64,000 bases of DNA from Asterias amurensis (Eukaryota > Echinodermata > Asteroidea > Forcipulatida > Asteriidae), in NCBI RefSeq assembly GCF_032118995.1, contig NC_092651.1, positions 18,274,349 to 18,338,348 of the forward strand, written 5' to 3'. Shown here piece after piece: positions 37,701 through 51,000 of the stretch. The position numbers were made by a program, and so were the translations under genes. The number at the start of each line of letters is the position of its first letter. The first letter of the stretch is position 1. The notes under the pieces were generated by a model. That model searched no databases and was not told the DNA's origin. It worked only from the letters and a program-made list of their open reading frames with translations.

Positions 37701-38846
37701 CCCTTCCCAGTATCCCACTCCTTAGTTTATCCATATTGTGATGGCAAAGCCGATTGGCTGGTAAGAGGGGAGGGGGAAGCGCCATTTAAGCTTCGCTGTG
37801 GAGCTTCCGCTGCTGGTTGCCGCCTGCTAAGCCATTGGGTAAACTGTTTGTCAATAACTTTGTGAAGCCCTTCGACCTGTACTGTTGTACAAGCCAGAGA
37901 TCACCCGAGTTTCCTGGGAAGCAGAAGTAGAGCCAGGATTGTAGTAATCACTTAATCAATCACTTTTTAATATGCAGTTCTGCCCTCTTCGCTGATTTAT
38001 TATCTCACCTCGGTCCTCTACCACTGTCATGTTGCTGAGATCCAGAACGTCGGATTCGACAAACGGGCGGTCATACTGCAAAGGGGAATAATAAAAACAA
38101 AAACAAGGTTGAGTTGTTGTTGACTTTGGTTTTATGATTTGAATTTGCAACATTTTTGCTTGATAATGCACCAAAGAGTAACAGTGTGTTGTTGAACCAC
38201 ATTTGGAGAAACCTCAAGTTCAATTTTGGTCCTAAAAATATTGATTTGAAACAAAACATTACCAATGAATACAATTAATAAATGCTTGGTAGGCCTATTT
38301 CATCGTTGACGTTTATAATAGAGAAGCCAGGCCCAAGTGAAAAGCATGTAATTCAAGTAATAACCAATCATATCGCCCTTACACAAAAAAATCAGTAGGG
38401 CTTGAAACAAAATTAATTAAGACAATTAACTAATTAAGTTTACCAATTAACAAATTTAATATTTTGAAACTAAAAACAAAAAAAAGTGAATTAATTTTAA
38501 ATTTTATAAAGATTCCATTTTCTGAAAATTTACACAAGACGCAAATCAAGTAATATAAGAGGCAACTTGTTTGGAGCGACTTTGTGTGGGATGAGTTTGA
38601 AATGGGGTGATTGTATGTTTGGGGCGACTTCCATGGGGGCCGTTCGACAACAGCGACTCACTTGTAATTTGTATTGGTAATGACTTTGTATTCATTTTCA
38701 TTTGCATGAATTATTAATTTAAAGCGAGGGAAGTTTGAAAAGCATACCTTGTCAATAATTGCCTCCAAATTCGTCCGAAACCTTTTGGAAGTTCGCTCTT
38801 TATCTCTAAGATAACTGCTAGTCTCATTTTGCGTCAAGAATGCCAT
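31715..38846 (-). CDS. Scm3/HJURP-like candidate CENP-A chaperone
   Basis: Six coding exons with GT-AG sites and matching phases: 38748-38846, 38009-38075, 37192-37266, 36701-36813, 35874-35928 and 31715-35208. Together they give 1300 residues. Residues about 20-62 hold KRFRTNLEAIIDKYDRPF followed by DVLDLSNMTVVEDRG. This resembles the CENP-A-binding motif of HJURP (a helix with an IEKYNQPFED-type end, then the TLTY box) and fungal Scm3 (EKYG...DLETGEIVVDNG). Proteins of this family deposit the centromeric H3 variant. The rest is long, acidic, Ser/Pro-rich and probably disordered, with an EDEEEEEEEDPYEF stretch and many SP/TP sites. The C-terminus is Cys-rich (Cys 1272, 1280, 1286, 1291, 1294). 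The single 3.5-kb last exon holds 90% of the protein. It is divergent with ETFDH. The gene model is strong; the family call rests on a short motif. Confidence 0.6.
35259..35580. mobile_element. MITE in the last intron of the Scm3/HJURP-like gene
   Basis: TTAA-bounded element with ends TTAAAGGCACTGAACACC and GGTGT-type complement ATGTCCAGTACCTTTAA. Its left edge is only about 50 nt from the 3' splice site of the last coding exon. The minus-strand open frame that runs from exon 6 into this element is not the true start of the protein. Confidence 0.75.
37370..37660 (+). mobile_element. tRNA-derived SINE in intron 2 of the minus-strand gene
   Basis: The plus strand has a B box-like GAGGTTCAAATCT, then AATTGCTTCTCTTAACCCAGG and ATGGGAACCT, matching the body of the SINE at 3553. 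The head is worn and the (TTA)n tail is not evident. It is antisense to the host gene. Confidence 0.6.
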
Positions 38847-39000
38847 GATTCTGAACGAACTATTCTCAGAAAATTAGACGACCTTTTTTCATTTTCTGCG
38901 GGTGCGTGATCGTTGGCGATGTTGTTTTCCTAAAATCTACAGCCTGAAGAGCGCCCTCAATAGTTTAGTTCTGATAAACAATTACACAATTATTTTTGAG
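38847..39000. promoter_or_regulatory. Compact divergent promoter
   Basis: Only 154 bp separate the start codon of the minus-strand Scm3/HJURP-like gene (38846) from that of ETFDH (39001). Both 5' untranslated regions and the transcription starts must lie here unless there are unseen upstream exons. The stretch contains GCGGGTGCGTGATCG and GAGCGCCCTC but no clear TATA box. Shared promoter use is inference from distance. Confidence 0.6.
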
Positions 39001-42000
39001 ATGGCGCTGTCCACGTCGAGACTATGCCGTGCTGGTATGTAAAAAAAAGTATTTTATTTGTGTTTTTCTTTACCTTTAAATCCTTTTAATTTCAATTATT
39101 TATGTACCCCTATGATATCCCGTTGTTTTCCAGTTGTTTCTATGCGTCTTATTTGTCTCATAAGAGAGTTTATCAAAACATTAGCACCGGCAGTTTTTCA
39201 TTCTCAGTTAAATCAGATTCTCTGTTGTGTTGTGTTGTGATGCTGACAATGATGATGTAATGTCTTGTTTTTCAGGGGCGGTGAGCTCATAGGATCAATT
39301 TTGTTTACATAACTCCTTCCCCCCTCCATGGTTATCATAGCTTTATGATTTATATTTATCCATGCCCATGGTTTATCATACCGCAATGACAGAAAAAATA
39401 GTTCAAATTTACTATTTTGTTCATATTAGATTAAAATAAAACTTTATTTTTAAAAGTATGTCCATGTCTCGGTTGGCATCAAGCATGCAATCCGTTGAAC
39501 TGAACCAATATTGAAATAACTGTTATCTCTACAGACTCAACCTTGTCATTGTCAGTGTCGACTGGACTGGACCGGAGTACAGTATCTCGGTTCCATTACA
39601 TTCATTAAACAAAATTGAGAGAATCCACCATTTATTGACAACTACATTTTAGGGGTGGGGCTAGCTGTAGACATGTAGCCAACCCATCACAAGCAGTATA
39701 TGGACTGTAGTGTTTGTATGAATTTGTAGTTAGTTGAGTTCAGTTGTGCCTTTTTTGTGTATTTTGTTTTCAAGGTTCTTAACCGGTAAACAGTATTGTC
39801 CAAAGGCCCATACTTAGTGTATCACAACTTATATTATAAAATAACAAACCTGTGAAAATTTAGGCTCGATCTGTCATCGGAGTCAAGAGAAAATAACGGG
39901 AAAACCCTCCCTTGTTTCCACCCTTTCTCCGTGTCATGACATGTGTTTAAAATAAATCAGTTAGTCTCGATATCGAGTTTGTTGAAATGCTTTCTTAAAA
40001 AGTATAAGCATGTCATGGAATAATATTTCAAGGGAAGTCTTTCATCATTACCTTCTGTAAACCCTGTTAGTTATTTGTATCTGTGAACTTAAAATGTGTT
40101 GTTCTGCTCAGAAAGTGTCCTATGGCTTTAAGGCCAAATAAAATTTTAAAAACAGTGTATCGTACGAATTTTTCAAAAAAAAGAGGAGGATGGGGGCCTT
40201 TTTTTTTTTTTTTTTTTTTTTCGTCAAACAGGCCACCAACTCTTCAGTTTGAAAATCCATCACGAACTTATTTTACATCTATTTGTTGCATGAGGACCCG
40301 GAATAATAGGGTCAAATTATTATACTAAAAAGATTTGCAGGTACATCACTAATTTTGTTTTATGATACAGACGGTTAAATGCGTGTTCTAGAGCATCACG
40401 TTTGATTCGGGAACAACCAAAGATATTAGAATGCTTATGGCGCAACTTGATAAACTCCAGCCAAAATTGTTGGCCTTTGTATGTGTATTTGTTATTGCTG
40501 TTTATTTGTTTACAAATTTATATATTTTTATATTTCAATATTGTTCTCTTTAGGATCAGCTGAAGAGGAGAGCCTCGAAAAATAAAAATTAGTAAAATAA
40601 AGGATGCAGCCCTAAAAAAAAAAAAAAGAGTGAAGGTGTGGACGATCAACTTGTGTACTTTTTACTTGGCCTAAAGCCAGATTACATCAAAAAATACTCT
40701 GGGCACCTTTGGTAATTGTCAAAGACCAGTAATCTCACTTGGTATTTTGCAACATAATGCACAAAATAACAAACCTGTGAAAATTTGGACTCAATTGGTC
40801 TTTGAAGTTGCAAGAAAATGATGAATGAAAAAACACCCTTGTTGTACAAAATACATGAAGTGTGCTTTCAGATGGAAATTAAAGCTATCTGGCCAGAAGT
40901 CTTTTATTATTTTAGTGAGAAATTACCCTTTTTTCAAAAACTATGTTACTTCACAGGGAGTTGTTTCTCAAAATGTTTAATACTATCAACAGGTCTCTGT
41001 TGCTCTTTACCTAGTAAGGTTTATGCTAATATATTTTGAGTAATTACCAAACGTGTACAGTGCCTTTAAAGACATCAAGTCATATTCCTTTATCTCCTTT
41101 CTCTCTAATTCAATTCATGTTTTGTCAGCAGCGTGCAGATATGCCAGAGTGTCTACTAAGGCATCGTACTGCACATCCACAACACCTAAAATCACTACAC
41201 ACTACACAGTCGTCCCAAGGGAAAAAGATGAAAGATGGAAAGGTAATGGTGTTAAATATTAAAGAATATTCAGGGTTTGAGTTTGGCACTAGACCACATC
41301 ACCTATGCTGAGGCCAGTGATATTAGCATTGGGCCAGTAAACTGAATGACCCAGTAATATTCAGGGTTTGAGTTTGGCACTAGACCACATCACCTATGCT
41401 GAGGCCAGTGATATTAGCATTGGACCAGTAAACTGAATGACCCAGTAATATTGAGGGTTTGAGTTTGGCACTTGACCACAGCACCCAGGCTGAGGCCAGT
41501 GATATTAGCATTGGGCCAGTAAACTGAATGACCCAGTAATATTCAGGGTTTGAGTTTGGCACTTGACCACAGCTCACAGGCTGAGGCCAGTGATATTAGC
41601 ATTGGGCCAGTAAACTGAATGACCCAGTAATATTCAGGGTTTGAGTTTGGCACTAGACCACATCACCTATGCTGAGGCCAGTGATATTAGCATTGGGCCA
41701 GTAAACTGAATGACCCAGTAATATTCAGGGTTTGAGTTTGGCACTAGACCACATCACCTATGCTGAGGCCAGTAATATTAGCATTGGGCCAGTAAACTGA
41801 ATGACCCAGTAATATTCAGGGTTTGAGTTTGGCACTTGACCACAGCACCCAGGCTGAGGCCAGTAATATTAGCATTGGGCCAGTAAACTGAATGACCCAG
41901 TAATATTCAGGGTTTGAGTTTGGCACTTGACCACAGCTCACAGGCTGAGGCCAGTGATATTAGCATTGGGCCAGTAAACTGAATGACCCAGTAATATTCA

Positions 42001-45000
42001 GGGTTTGAGTTTGGCACTTGACCACAGCTCACAGGCTGAGGCCAGTGATATTAGCATTGGGCCAGTAAACTGAATGACCCAGTAATATTCAGGGTTTGAG
42101 TTTGGCACTTGACCACAGCACCCAGGCTGAGGCCAGTGATATTAGCATTGGGCCAGTGAACTGAATGACCCAGTAATATTCAGGGTTTGAGTTTGGCACT
42201 AGACCACATCACCTATGCTGAGGCCAGTGATATTAGCATTGGGCCAGTAAACTGAATGACCCAGTAATATTCAGGGTTTGAGTTTGGCACTTGACCACAG
42301 CTCACAGGCTGAGGCCAGTGATATTAGCATTGGGCCAGTAAACTGAATGACCCAGTAATATTCAGGGTTTGAGTTTGGCACTTGACCACAGCTCACAGGC
42401 TGAGGCCAGTGATATTAGCATTGGGCCAGTAAACTGAATGACCCAGTAATATTCAGGGTTTGAGTTTGGCATTTGACCACAGCACCCAGGCTGAGGCCAG
42501 TGATATTAGCATTGGGCCAGTAAACTGAATGACCCAGTAATATTCAGGGTTTGAGTTTGGCACTTGACCACAGCACCCAGGCTGAGGCCAGTGATATTAG
42601 CATTGGGCAAGTAAACTGAATGACCTAGTAATATTCAGGGTTTGAGTTTGGCACTAGACCATAGCACCCAGGCTGAGGCCAGTGATTTTAGCATTGTGCC
42701 AGTAAACTGAATGACCCAGTAATATACAGTGTTAGAAATTTGGCACAGGACCCAGGTTGAGGCCAGTGATATTAGCCTTGGGCCAGTAAACTCATGACCT
42801 GACAATTCCTGCAGTCTTGTGATTTTCAATTGAATAATAGGCCCTAGCCACTGTGACTCAGCAGAAAGGACCGACGTTGGAATGTTGACTTGGAGTCTGG
42901 TATTTATACAATTATAACTCTGTCTAGTATCAAATCACACTTCTGTAACCCATCAGACAAATACAAAAAATATTCTAGTTGATCAGTACTTAATAAAAAG
43001 ATAAACTTACAAGATGGGAAAGCAGATTCTCACGAAGATTCCGGTAGAGGTGAAATAAATTCTGGTCCGGTTGTTATTTTGAACTTTGATTTAGGGAATA
43101 ACAGTGCGAGTACCCGGTCTTCACTGCGTGGTAATGACCGGGTTGGTGGCTGACACTGTTATTCCCATTAATAAATACCTTTTTTAGCGAATTAAACGGC
43201 TTAAGTTGTCCAAATTGTGTGACTTTTCTCTTGGCGGTACTTCCAGACATGTTCAGGGGCCATATTTGAGCTTTTGATGGTTCCCATCTCTTTCGTGCGT
43301 TAATCACATTACTGATCTTTGAGACCAGTGACTCTTTCAAATAATGATCTGTTCAGCGCCTTCACTGGGGTCAAAGGAGGCAAATGATTAGGCAGTAGCT
43401 GTTCCTTGTGCATTAACACGCGTGCATAAGCTCGGCGTCATTTTATACGCGCGCACATGTTACACGCGCGCACTCAAAATTGATACATTTTCAGCGCGCG
43501 TACGTGTAAGTGCGCGAAGTTGCAATGAAACTAACAGGGATATAAATAAGCGTGCGATACAGTGCAACGCGCAAGGTTTACACAATGTATGCTGATTTAG
43601 TGGCCACTTATTCGCTATTTTCCAAAGCCGGTCTTTATACCACCGTTAACACTCCCACACGTGACCGGGTTTTGACCAATCAGAGACTTGAAACCGTCCA
43701 AGGTATTTATTAATAATAATAATAATAATAACAAGACTTGTAATGCGCACATATCCACCCTGCTGGGTGTTCAAGGCGCAGTAAAACCAAATTCAAAAGG
43801 CATTTTATTTGATCTTTTGACTGACACAAAAACTCCTCATTGAATTGTACAGACTGATATGATTTGATATAAAGGACGTCATGATTTGAAATATCACTTG
43901 TAAATAATATAAAATAATATTACATGTTGTCTTGCAATTGCATTCCACTGCCACGCAATATATTTTTCAATATTCGGTAGACATCTAAGTTCTTAAAAGA
44001 ACTGGTTATTAACTTCTACTTTCACTTTGGTGGATCGAAGGGACTTCCAGCCATAAACTTCACTATTGCAGAGTGAGTTCTTAATTGGTCTCAACGTTTG
44101 GACTAGCTTGCACTAGTTATCATCAGGAGACTTACTGAATTACAATTTGTTTGTGACTTCCTAGATGTGGAGATGGAACGCTACGCTGATGAGGCTGATG
44201 TTGTGATCGTTGGGGGCGGCCCAGCTGGAATGGCTGCTGCCATCAAACTCAAACAACTAAGTCTGGAGAAAGGAACTGAACTCAGGGTGTGTCTGGTGGA
44301 GAAGGCTGCTGAAATAGGTAAGCGCTAAGACATGGGGCCAATTTCATTGAGCTGCTTAAGCAGAAAATATTCCTTAACAATTGTCTGCTTAGCAGAAATG
44401 AGCAGGATACCAGTCACAAAATATGTATGTGGCATGGTAGTTCAGTTGGAAACCATATTCTGGTTAGCACATATTTGTTGTGCTTTAGCTATTGTTTTTG
44501 CCACAGCAGTTCTATACGAAGTTGGGCCCTGTGTTGTAGCTAGACTAATTTTAGTGGTGGGGTCCAGATCCACCAAGGGCAAATCAGATCAACAAAATTA
44601 TTCATGTTTAGATATGGGCCATCGTTGCTGAAGTGCAATCTGGGGGAAATCTGTTCTGGGCGGCACAGTGTATATTATTTGTTAGAATGCTAGAAAAAAT
44701 TGTTTAGGTCTGGGTAGGCCCGCCCGACACTGCCTACAACGCTGATTAAGACCAACAAAGTCATTGTGGATGTTTTGTGAGATTAAAACCGAGGAGTTGT
44801 CATTAGTTTTAAAATTTAGTTTATCAATGCTTTTGCTAACCCCTCCGTTGTGATGTGACAAATGAAACGCCGGAGCCAACCTGGATAACTAACAAGTTGT
44901 TGGTGTATTTTTTTGTTTCAGGTGGTCACACACTCTCTGGAGCGTGCGTTGAGCCCCGGGTATTTGATGAGCTTATACCTGACTGGAAGGAGAAAGGCTT

Positions 45001-48000
45001 GCCACTTCTCACCCCTGTCAAGGAGGACAAATTTGGGATCCTGACGGAGAAGGGACGAATTCCAATTCCAATTTTTAAAGGTACGTAAACACAAAGATTT
45101 TTTATAAGGACAATTTCAAAGTTGCATACTCACATTTCATTGTCCACAAAAATGAAAAATTCTCTTATGCATAACGCATAATTGTGCATTCTAAAAGTAA
45201 TCCAAGAATTTTCCCATACCTGTAGGTATTACTGATTTTACACTTTGACATTATCTTTGAGCTATGTATTGATGTAGACAAGATTCCCTATGTGTTTTGT
45301 GTTGTCGTTTAGCCTTCGGGAAAGGCTTTGCTAGGGTCGAAACACAGGCCAGAACCATTTTTTACATTTATGCAGTAAGTCTTTTAGGTTGGTGAGCAGA
45401 TTGCAACAGCTGTTTATGTTTCTGTGTACTTAAGATTCATCTCTTGTTATTTATCTCCCTTCTAGGGCTTCCAATGTACAACCATGGCAATTACATTGTG
45501 AGGTTGGGTAACGTTGTACGCTGGCTCGGTGAATACGCAGAAGAGCTGGGAGTTGAGATATATCCTGGCTACCCAGCAAGTGAGGTTAGTAGAGGAAGAG
45601 TTAAGTTGCTTGGTTATAACCAATGATAATAGAGCGTCAATGGCGCGACATGAAGATTTTCAGCTGAAATTGTGGGCCCTTTTATGTGTATTCTTATGTG
45701 TATTTGTAATATTTTTTATTGCTATATAAGTATTTGTATATTTTTACATTTTTACATTTTTAAATTTCAGTTGTGCTCTTTAGCTGGAGAGGAAAGCCTC
45801 TTGACAGTAACTGTGTTTCTTTTAGGCAATCCGTTGGGCTCAAGATGGTTGTTTTCCTCTGTATTTTAATTGCTCATTGCTATAGCTTGTAATGTTTTTA
45901 CCTGATTAATGTGCGTAATATTGCCCTTTTATGTACCCACAAAATTAAATTAATACAAATGTGAAATGTGTCATGAAGGCCATTTCAGTAAGCAACTCTT
46001 TTGATGCAACAATAGATAAGTGCAGACACTGACATTTACTGTCAAAGATATAACAAATCATTTGCTTGCTGAAATGGTACAGGGACTCTGTAATCTTTGG
46101 TTATAACTCGCTTTTATACTAGTGTAAACACAACCCAAGAAGGGTAGTTTTCTGTTAGGATCCTTCCTCACTCCAACAAAACCCAACACGATATGATAAC
46201 TGAACACCCAAACTGTTGGACTGTATGCAGGCATGAAATTCTTCCTACATTTACTTTAGTCTGTTTCTGATTTTTTGCCCTTATTTTTTAATCAGCAACG
46301 ACCGTCATTAACAAGCTGGGAAAAAAAACATTAAAGCCTATAGGTCAGCCTTTGTGCTCAAAATGTTTGACAAAATATCATGCCTGTATTATGTAGGTTT
46401 GCATAACCCATGTAATCAGCTTATTACAGTTTAATAAGTCTCAGTTTAATAAGCCTCAGTTTAACAGAATAAAATGTGGGCACACACCAAACCCAACTAG
46501 TTTGACTTAACCTTTCTGTTGTGATTTTGTGTAGCAATTGCCAAAAAAATGCATTTAAACAATTTGATAAACCTACCTGCAGATTCTGTATCATGAAGAT
46601 GGAAGTGTTAAAGGCATAGCAACCAGCGATGTTGGAATTGCAAAGGATGGCTCACCAAAGGTAAGAAGAGACTCTTCACTTCCTTCCCACAAAGTTTTAA
46701 TGTTGATTTTTGTTTTGTCGTCAGCCTGAACTGGTAAAAAGTTCATCATGTTTGATGAAGCCCATGAATTTATCCTTGAGAAGGCTCGTTGAATTCTTCC
46801 ATGGAACTCTGCTCATCATACCCCAACTGCTTTTATTGTTATTAAATGGTTGAATCCTTGAACTTTCAGGACACATTTGAGAGAGGAATGGAGCTCCATG
46901 CAAAATGCACAATCTTCGCCGAGGGATGCCATGGTCATCTAGGCAAGGAACTGTACAAGAAGTTTGACCTAAGGAAGGACTGTCAACCGCAGACATACGC
47001 CATCGGTCTGAAAGAGGTCAGGCGGAACACTCTCATCATTTAAATTCTTGGAAAAAAACATAACCTCCCCCCCCCCCTCACCCCCCCAAAAGAAAAAGAA
47101 AAAATTATATAAATAAAAATAAAACAGCTCCAGATTCATCAGACAGACAGCTTTTTCTGCTGATCTGATACCTATGGTTTCCGGAACTGTTAAATTGCTT
47201 TCATTCTATACAAATGTAGATGTATACAATAAAAGAAAGAGGTGAAAATTTCATTCCAAAAGGTGGTCACATTTTCGGGAAATCACCCGAAGTGGTTTTG
47301 TCAACGGAGTAAGAATAATCTCCGATAGGAATACACAATCTTAAAACCTTAATGTCACTAGTTTCTCAGATTCAAATTTTGGGGCATAAAAAACTTAAAT
47401 CCTTTCACATAACCTTATTACTTTAAAGTGTTTTCTAGCAAATGCTGCTGTAGGCTTCTTAATATTTATCTCCATTAACTGTAAGAGTGATTACCAAACG
47501 TATACCCTCCCTTAAACTGTGTCTGGTTAGAAAATAAATAACTAATTATCATGAATTAATGCAATTTTATTTTTCAAATCTATCTTGGATTAAAGGTATG
47601 GGAAGTTGATCCAAGCCAGCACCATCCAGGGCGAGTGGAACACACCGTGGGTTGGCCACTGGTAAGTTGAGTTTAGCAAGTTGGCCCAAACAAAGAAACA
47701 AGTGATTTATGTGATCATCAAATAATCCTTACTAGCTTCTGCAAATGTCCTAGGGCGACCTCATCTACGTTTCCCATGGATGGCCTGGGTAACCAGTTGT
47801 AGAGTTGCTGAGATACAATACACCAACATGATCGCCCCTGATGTTTGTAAAGCATACACAAGGCAGACACAAGTTTGAAATTGGCATCCCAAACTTTATT
47901 TTGGTCACAACAAAATTGTGTTAAATCATAACGATGTTTGAACAAATTCCATGTATTAAATAACTTGATTTCTGTGTTTTTTTCCGTTCAGAAACTGGAC

Positions 48001-51000
48001 ACATACGGTGGCTCATTCTTATACCACTTGGATGAGGGCTCCCCAACAGTTGTCGTTGGATTTGTCGTTTGTCTAGATTACAAAAACCCATACATCAGTC
48101 CATTCAAAGAGCTACAGAGATTCAAGCAGCATCCATCCATCAGGCCGACATTTGCAGGTGGTACGAGGATAGCATACGGTGCAAGGGCACTCAATGAGGG
48201 CGGTGTTCAGGTAAATAAAGACATCTTGGCCCTATTTAATATAGCTGCTAAGCACAAAAATTTGCTTATCATGAAATTTCTTCCTTGATAAAAACAGGAT
48301 TACCAACCAAATATCCACGTGATCTTCAGGGTAAACAAACAACAGCTGAATATTAGTAACATAGAAAATGCAGCAAATTGAAATTTGGTTGGCAATCCTG
48401 TTTTTATCAAGGAAGAAATTTCATGCTTAGCAATTTTGTGTGTTAAGCAGCGCTATATGAAACTGGGCCCAGAGCATGATTTCATAAAGCTGTCAGTAAT
48501 GCTTAGAGCAGTTTCTTTGCTAAGTGAAAATGAGTCGGGCACCAGTCACAACAACCTTAAGCTAAGAAAGTTTTTTTTCTGTGCTGAAAATGTTGTGTCC
48601 GCTTTAGGGCACAGATTTTATCGTGTCATCAAACTTCTTACAGGGCCAAAATTTCTGAGCTATAAAGTTAAACAAAAAACCCAAAGTAAGCACAAGACTA
48701 TAATTGCTTACCAGAAATATTTTACCAGCCAAACTATAACCTTTTGTGTATTGTTGCTGACTGAATCCCTGCTTATTTTTTCCGCGGCAGAAATTCATTG
48801 AGAAAATGTTCTGCTAGAGCAGCTCTTTGAAAATTTAGCCCATCATTGTCCAGAATTAATTAGTTTTGGGGAACTCGATCACCTTGATATGGTTGAAGTC
48901 TGTAAAGATTGCTTTTATGACTTATGACATGCGTTGTGACATGAGTTGTGATGTTGTGCAGTAAGACCCGATTTATCAATTTTTACCCCATTTATCAAAT
49001 TTTGTTTGTTTGTATAATTGTGTCTTGCATTATGGTGCATTATTATTGTCTTTTATCCATTGTTCTCTGCAAAATGGACTGTATTTGTTTCCAATTCCTA
49101 AATATTATAGTTTCTAATGTGCCTTTTACCATTATGCATATGAACCATTATTTTATTACTTTTTCTCTGTGTTTATTTAAATTCTTTTCTGCGTTTGAAC
49201 ATTTCCATGTAATTTCTTTTTCATTGTACCCGAGTTTTAGCTTTGTTTTTTTAATTGGCCTAGATTTATTTCCTTAAACTTAATTGCTCCTACAAATATA
49301 ACGCTGTTTTATCATATCAGTGCTGTGTGATTTGTTTTTAAATCCAAAGTGTAACATTCAAGTCTGACTCTTTATCTGACACAAGGGAATTTTCAGGCAA
49401 CCAATCATATTCATATCAAAGAGTTATAAAGGTCATACTCATTTCATTTAAGAGGGTGATCTTGAGAAAGTTTACTAAAGTGAGGTTTGAACATGGGACC
49501 TCTGGATAAATGTGTCGTCGCTCTACCAACTGAGCCGCCAAGCCCTAAGGTTGGCAGTCAACCCCAAAATACCCAGAGTCAGTTATCCGCTGCAGCAGCC
49601 TTATCTGTGTGTACAAGTGCATTCCACTATGTCATGCACTCATATAAACAAGAGGTGATTGTATTTCACAAGAACCAAGGCTGGCACTTTAGTCCAAAGC
49701 TTACAGGTTCAAAACCCGCTCTAGTCAATATTATTTTGTTCAACAATATGATATTATTATTTGCCCAATTATTTTCCATTATGGTTTATTACTGTAAATT
49801 CATTTTTTAAATACTTTAAGGAAAAATTGTTAAGGGAAAATGTATCTTTTTCAAGCAAAGTATTTCTTATGAATGCTCGACAAAAATGACCACCTATGAT
49901 AAGACACTTATATGCTCTTTGTTTCGTTCATGATTTCAGTCCATTCCGAAGCTAGCTTTCCCCGGGGGCATGTTAATTGGATGTAGCCCGGGCTTCATGA
50001 ACGTGCCTAAGCTTAAAGGTACCCATAATGCCATGAAAAGCGGCATGATCGCAGCAGAGACGCTGTTTGAAAAGCTCACTCAGGAAAATCCCTCGTCAGA
50101 AACAGCAGGTAATGTCTTTTTTCTTTCTTTTTTTTCTTCTTATTATTACAGGCACCAGACACTACTGGTAATTACTCAAATTATTTTTTAGCGTTTAGGC
50201 CTACTTACTTGTTATTGAGAAATGGAGAGCTGTTGATAGTATAAAATAAAACAAACTTTTCGTGAACTTAATTCAGAGTTTTGTTCAGCACGAATCTGGA
50301 GCGCCTGTCTGAAAAGGGTGTAAATCAGAAATATCGATATTTATAAACCAGCTTTTTCTTGTTCCGCCCTTTCTCTGTTATTTAGGGTTATACATTGAAG
50401 ACTATGAGCCCAAGCTAAAAGATAGCTGGTTGTGGAAGGAGCTACACTCAATAAGAAACATCAGACCAGCGTTCAACAATCCTCTAGGAGTCTATGGGTC
50501 TATGCTGTACGCGGGCATCTTTTACTTCCTAGGGAGAGGGAAGGAACCATGGACACTGAAGCATCATGGTAAGCTGAGCTCAAAATTAACACTTGACCCC
50601 AGGCCCGAGGCTAGTGACGTTAGCATTAGGCCAGAAGACTTAACGACAGTATAAGTTTGGCGATCTTGTGTTTTTGAAAAATAACAACCTCACTGCAATT
50701 TTAACATACAAATATCTTTCTATTTTGTTGAGCATTGAACTTTACTCATAAGACAAATGAGATCAATCTTATAATAGATGTTGCTTGCATCGGGATTAGG
50801 AATATTAATTTTGGTTGTTACCCATACACTGGTGCATGTTAGCACTGTATACTAGAAGATAGTGTTCTTCTCATTTTGGTTCCGGTCTCTGGTCCAGTTA
50901 AAATTTTTAGCCAACTCGTCATATAACTTGATGTAAGACTAGTCATTACTTTTTGTTAAATCCACCCAACGTGACATTGCCTCTGGCGTGACATTGCCTC

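Noticed and set aside
41380-42829. Minus-strand frames containing [17 protein letters not shown] repeats
   Set aside because: Periodic translation of the 91-bp minisatellite inside an ETFDH intron.
49487-49810. 107-residue plus-strand frame
   Set aside because: Runs across two SINE fragments in an ETFDH intron.
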